Source of the DNA: Desulfobacula sp.
Lineage (GTDB): Bacteria; Desulfobacterota; Desulfobacteria; Desulfobacterales; Desulfobacteraceae
NCBI GenBank assembly: GCA_023139225.1
Contig: JAGLNZ010000280.1
Location: 1 to 17,178 of the forward strand
Direction: 5' to 3'
DNA: 17,178 bases
Made by a program: the position numbers and the translations under genes. Positions 16,129-17,178 of the stretch are shown here, piece after piece. Within the stretch, counting starts at the first letter, position 1; every line of letters begins with the position of its first letter. Under the pieces are notes generated by a model that saw only the letters and a list, made by a program, of their open reading frames with translations, was not told the origin of the DNA and searched no databases.

Positions 16129-16959
16129 ATGAGCACAAAAAAAATCGGACTTGTTATTAAAAATGATGCCAAGGCTGAAAAAAAAGCCCGTGAACTTGAA
16201 AAAAGGATGGGAAACCAATTTGTTGTCATAGATGTCCAGCATTCAAAGAATACGGACATTCCTGATGATCTTTTATGCCTGATTGTTCTGGGCGGAGACG
16301 GTACTTTTTTGAGTGTCGCACGATTTATTGAGAACCGGGGAATTCCCCTGATGGGGGTTAAATTCGGGGAAGTCGGCTTTCTGGCTGAAACCACTGAAGA
16401 CAAGCTGAATGAAGCACTTGATTCACTGCTGAAAGGAGAATACCTCATTCAACAAAGAACCCGCCTTGATATCAAAGTTATGCGAGATAATAAACAGATT
16501 ATTGATGTGGATGTCCTCAATGATGCGGTGATTAACAAATCAGCCCTGTCAAGGCTGGCATCGTGTGCCGTATACATTGATTCAACCTATTTAACAACCT
16601 ATCGAGCGGACGGACTGATTATCGGAACCCCCACCGGTTCAACCGCCTATTCCCTGGCAGCCGGCGGGCCTGTGGTACACCCTGCTGTTCCCTCTATTAT
16701 CCTGACCCCGATCTGCCCTTTTACGCTGACGAACAGGCCTTTGATCATACCGGACTCGACAAAAATTGAAATCCGGCTGGAAGGCAGTCCGGAAGATATG
16801 ATCCTTACCCTTGACGGACAGGAGGGATTTGAAATGGATCCAGGAGATAAGATTTTTATCAAAAAAAGCAGAAATGATATAAAAATGATATCTTTTGAGA
16901 ACCAGTCCTATTATAAAGTCTTAAAAACCCGTCTTAAGTGGAGCGGCGGAAGAAGCTGA
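16129..16959 (+). CDS. nadK: NAD kinase
   Basis: NadK phosphorylates NAD to NADP with ATP (or polyphosphate) in the cytoplasm and is the only route to NADP in most bacteria. The 276-residue protein has the GGDGT motif at 55-59 with catalytic Asp57, the NE/D motif as Asn131-Asp132 (VLNDAVI), and the glycine-rich GTPTGSTAYSLAAGGPVVHP at about 166-185. The C-terminal LTLDGQ is also typical. Length and motifs are normal. The ATG has a GGAGG, but 13 bases away, which is longer than usual. No alternative in-frame start fits the family better. It lies 76 bases after polA in the same direction and ends 9 bases from the convergent Cache gene. Confidence 0.96.
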   Translation: MSTKKIGLVIKNDAKAEKKARELEKRMGNQFVVIDVQHSKNTDIPDDLLCLIVLGGDGTFLSVARFIENRGIPLMGVKFGEVGFLAETTEDKLNEALDSLLKGEYLIQQRTRLDIKVMRDNKQIIDVDVLNDAVINKSALSRLASCAVYIDSTYLTTYRADGLIIGTPTGSTAYSLAAGGPVVHPAVPSIILTPICPFTLTNRPLIIPDSTKIEIRLEGSPEDMILTLDGQEGFEMDPGDKIFIKKSRNDIKMISFENQSYYKVLKTRLKWSGGRS

Positions 16960-16968
16960 TTTTCATAA

Positions 16969-17178
16969 TCAATTATCGTAGGCACCGCATCCAAGAACTT
17001 GATCCTCCCCGGGGATTCGGGACACATAGGCAATCTTTTTCATCACCTGTTTTGTTTCAGGATGGCTCCACTTATATTTAACCCAACCTGAATTATGAAT
17101 TTTAGCCGTGTCAATCATTTGCTTGAAAAACTGGTTTCCGTCTTCATCTTTTGCATGATAAAAATTTTTCCCAATCAA
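16969..17178 (-). CDS. Cache-domain protein, C-terminal part (cut by right edge)
   Basis: The 69 visible residues are the end of a Cache (sCache_2-like) ligand-binding domain. The order MIGKNFYHAKDEDGNQFFKQ, then a Gly-Trp-Val-Lys-Tyr-Lys-Trp stretch with a Pro-Glu-Thr-Lys turn, then KKIAYVSRIPGEDQVLGCGAY, follows the usual pattern of this domain (normally GWVIGTGVY at the end). The stop comes three residues after that end, so there is no kinase, cyclase or chemoreceptor part behind it. It is therefore probably a stand-alone exported Cache protein or the end of an N-terminally linked one. The signal peptide and start lie beyond the window. In bacteria such domains bind small organic acids or similar ligands outside the cytoplasm. 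Confidence 0.78.
   Translation of the reverse strand: MIGKNFYHAKDEDGNQFFKQMIDTAKIHNSGWVKYKWSHPETKQVMKKIAYVSRIPGEDQVLGCGAYDN

Noticed and set aside
16109..16132. A 7-codon minicistron (ATG GAG ... TGA) whose stop overlaps the nadK ATG
   Set aside because: It has no ribosome site of its own and its second codon is formed by the likely nadK ribosome site; too short to separate from chance.
1..17178. Mobile element, CRISPR array, tRNA or defence system
   Set aside because: No transposase, integrase, direct-repeat array, cloverleaf or nuclease-type defence gene was seen; base composition looks even along the window.

Overview
The window reads as an ordinary chromosomal stretch of an AT-rich, Gram-negative-type bacterium, most likely a member of the Desulfobacterota (Desulfobacteraceae-like). 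This placement is an inference: it rests on the mix of very large PAS/GAF hybrid kinases, a fused two-Gate-domain membrane protein beside recN, small CxxC proteins and a secreted-type Cache domain gene, not on a marker gene. I see no rRNA, tRNA, CRISPR array, insertion sequence or phage gene. Nearly every base lies in or next to a gene; the longest gene-free stretch is about 250 bases (4940-5191).

Left block (1-3605, all minus strand, transcribed right to left): a 60-residue conserved-looking small protein, a membrane protein with two Gate (nucleoside recognition) domains, recN (DNA break repair), an FmdB-type zinc ribbon protein and the start of gltA (citrate synthase, TTG start, cut by the window edge). 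The first three overlap one another and are probably co-transcribed. fmdB and gltA each have a plausible promoter of their own. A divergent gene (3785-4939) encodes a TraB/PrgY-family protein with a membrane-embedded C-terminus.

Middle block (5192-12305): a signalling cluster. An HDOD protein and a soluble hybrid histidine kinase (HK1) form a tight plus-strand pair. They converge, with 19 bases between, on a 1511-residue hybrid kinase (HK2) on the minus strand. HK2 carries a tandemly duplicated, unrecognised N-terminal domain, then PAS, GAF, PAS, HisKA, HATPase, a degenerate receiver, an intact receiver and an Hpt domain. HK1 has a receiver but no Hpt, while HK2 has one. Phosphoryl exchange between them is possible but unproven.

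Right block (12323-17178): a 12-cysteine small protein, then purN (glycinamide ribonucleotide formyltransferase with a roughly 40-residue extra segment), then HK2, all on the minus strand and closely spaced, so the giant kinase may be read from the purine gene's transcript. Divergent from them are polA (full three-domain DNA polymerase I) and nadK (NAD kinase). nadK ends 9 bases from a convergent, partial Cache-domain gene that runs off the right edge.

The most distinctive items are the HK2 architecture (duplicated sensor module and a receiver with Asn at the phosphorylation site), the purN insertion with its cysteine-rich neighbour, and the possible leader frame that overlaps the start of the HDOD gene. 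Most other genes are housekeeping genes with intact motifs.
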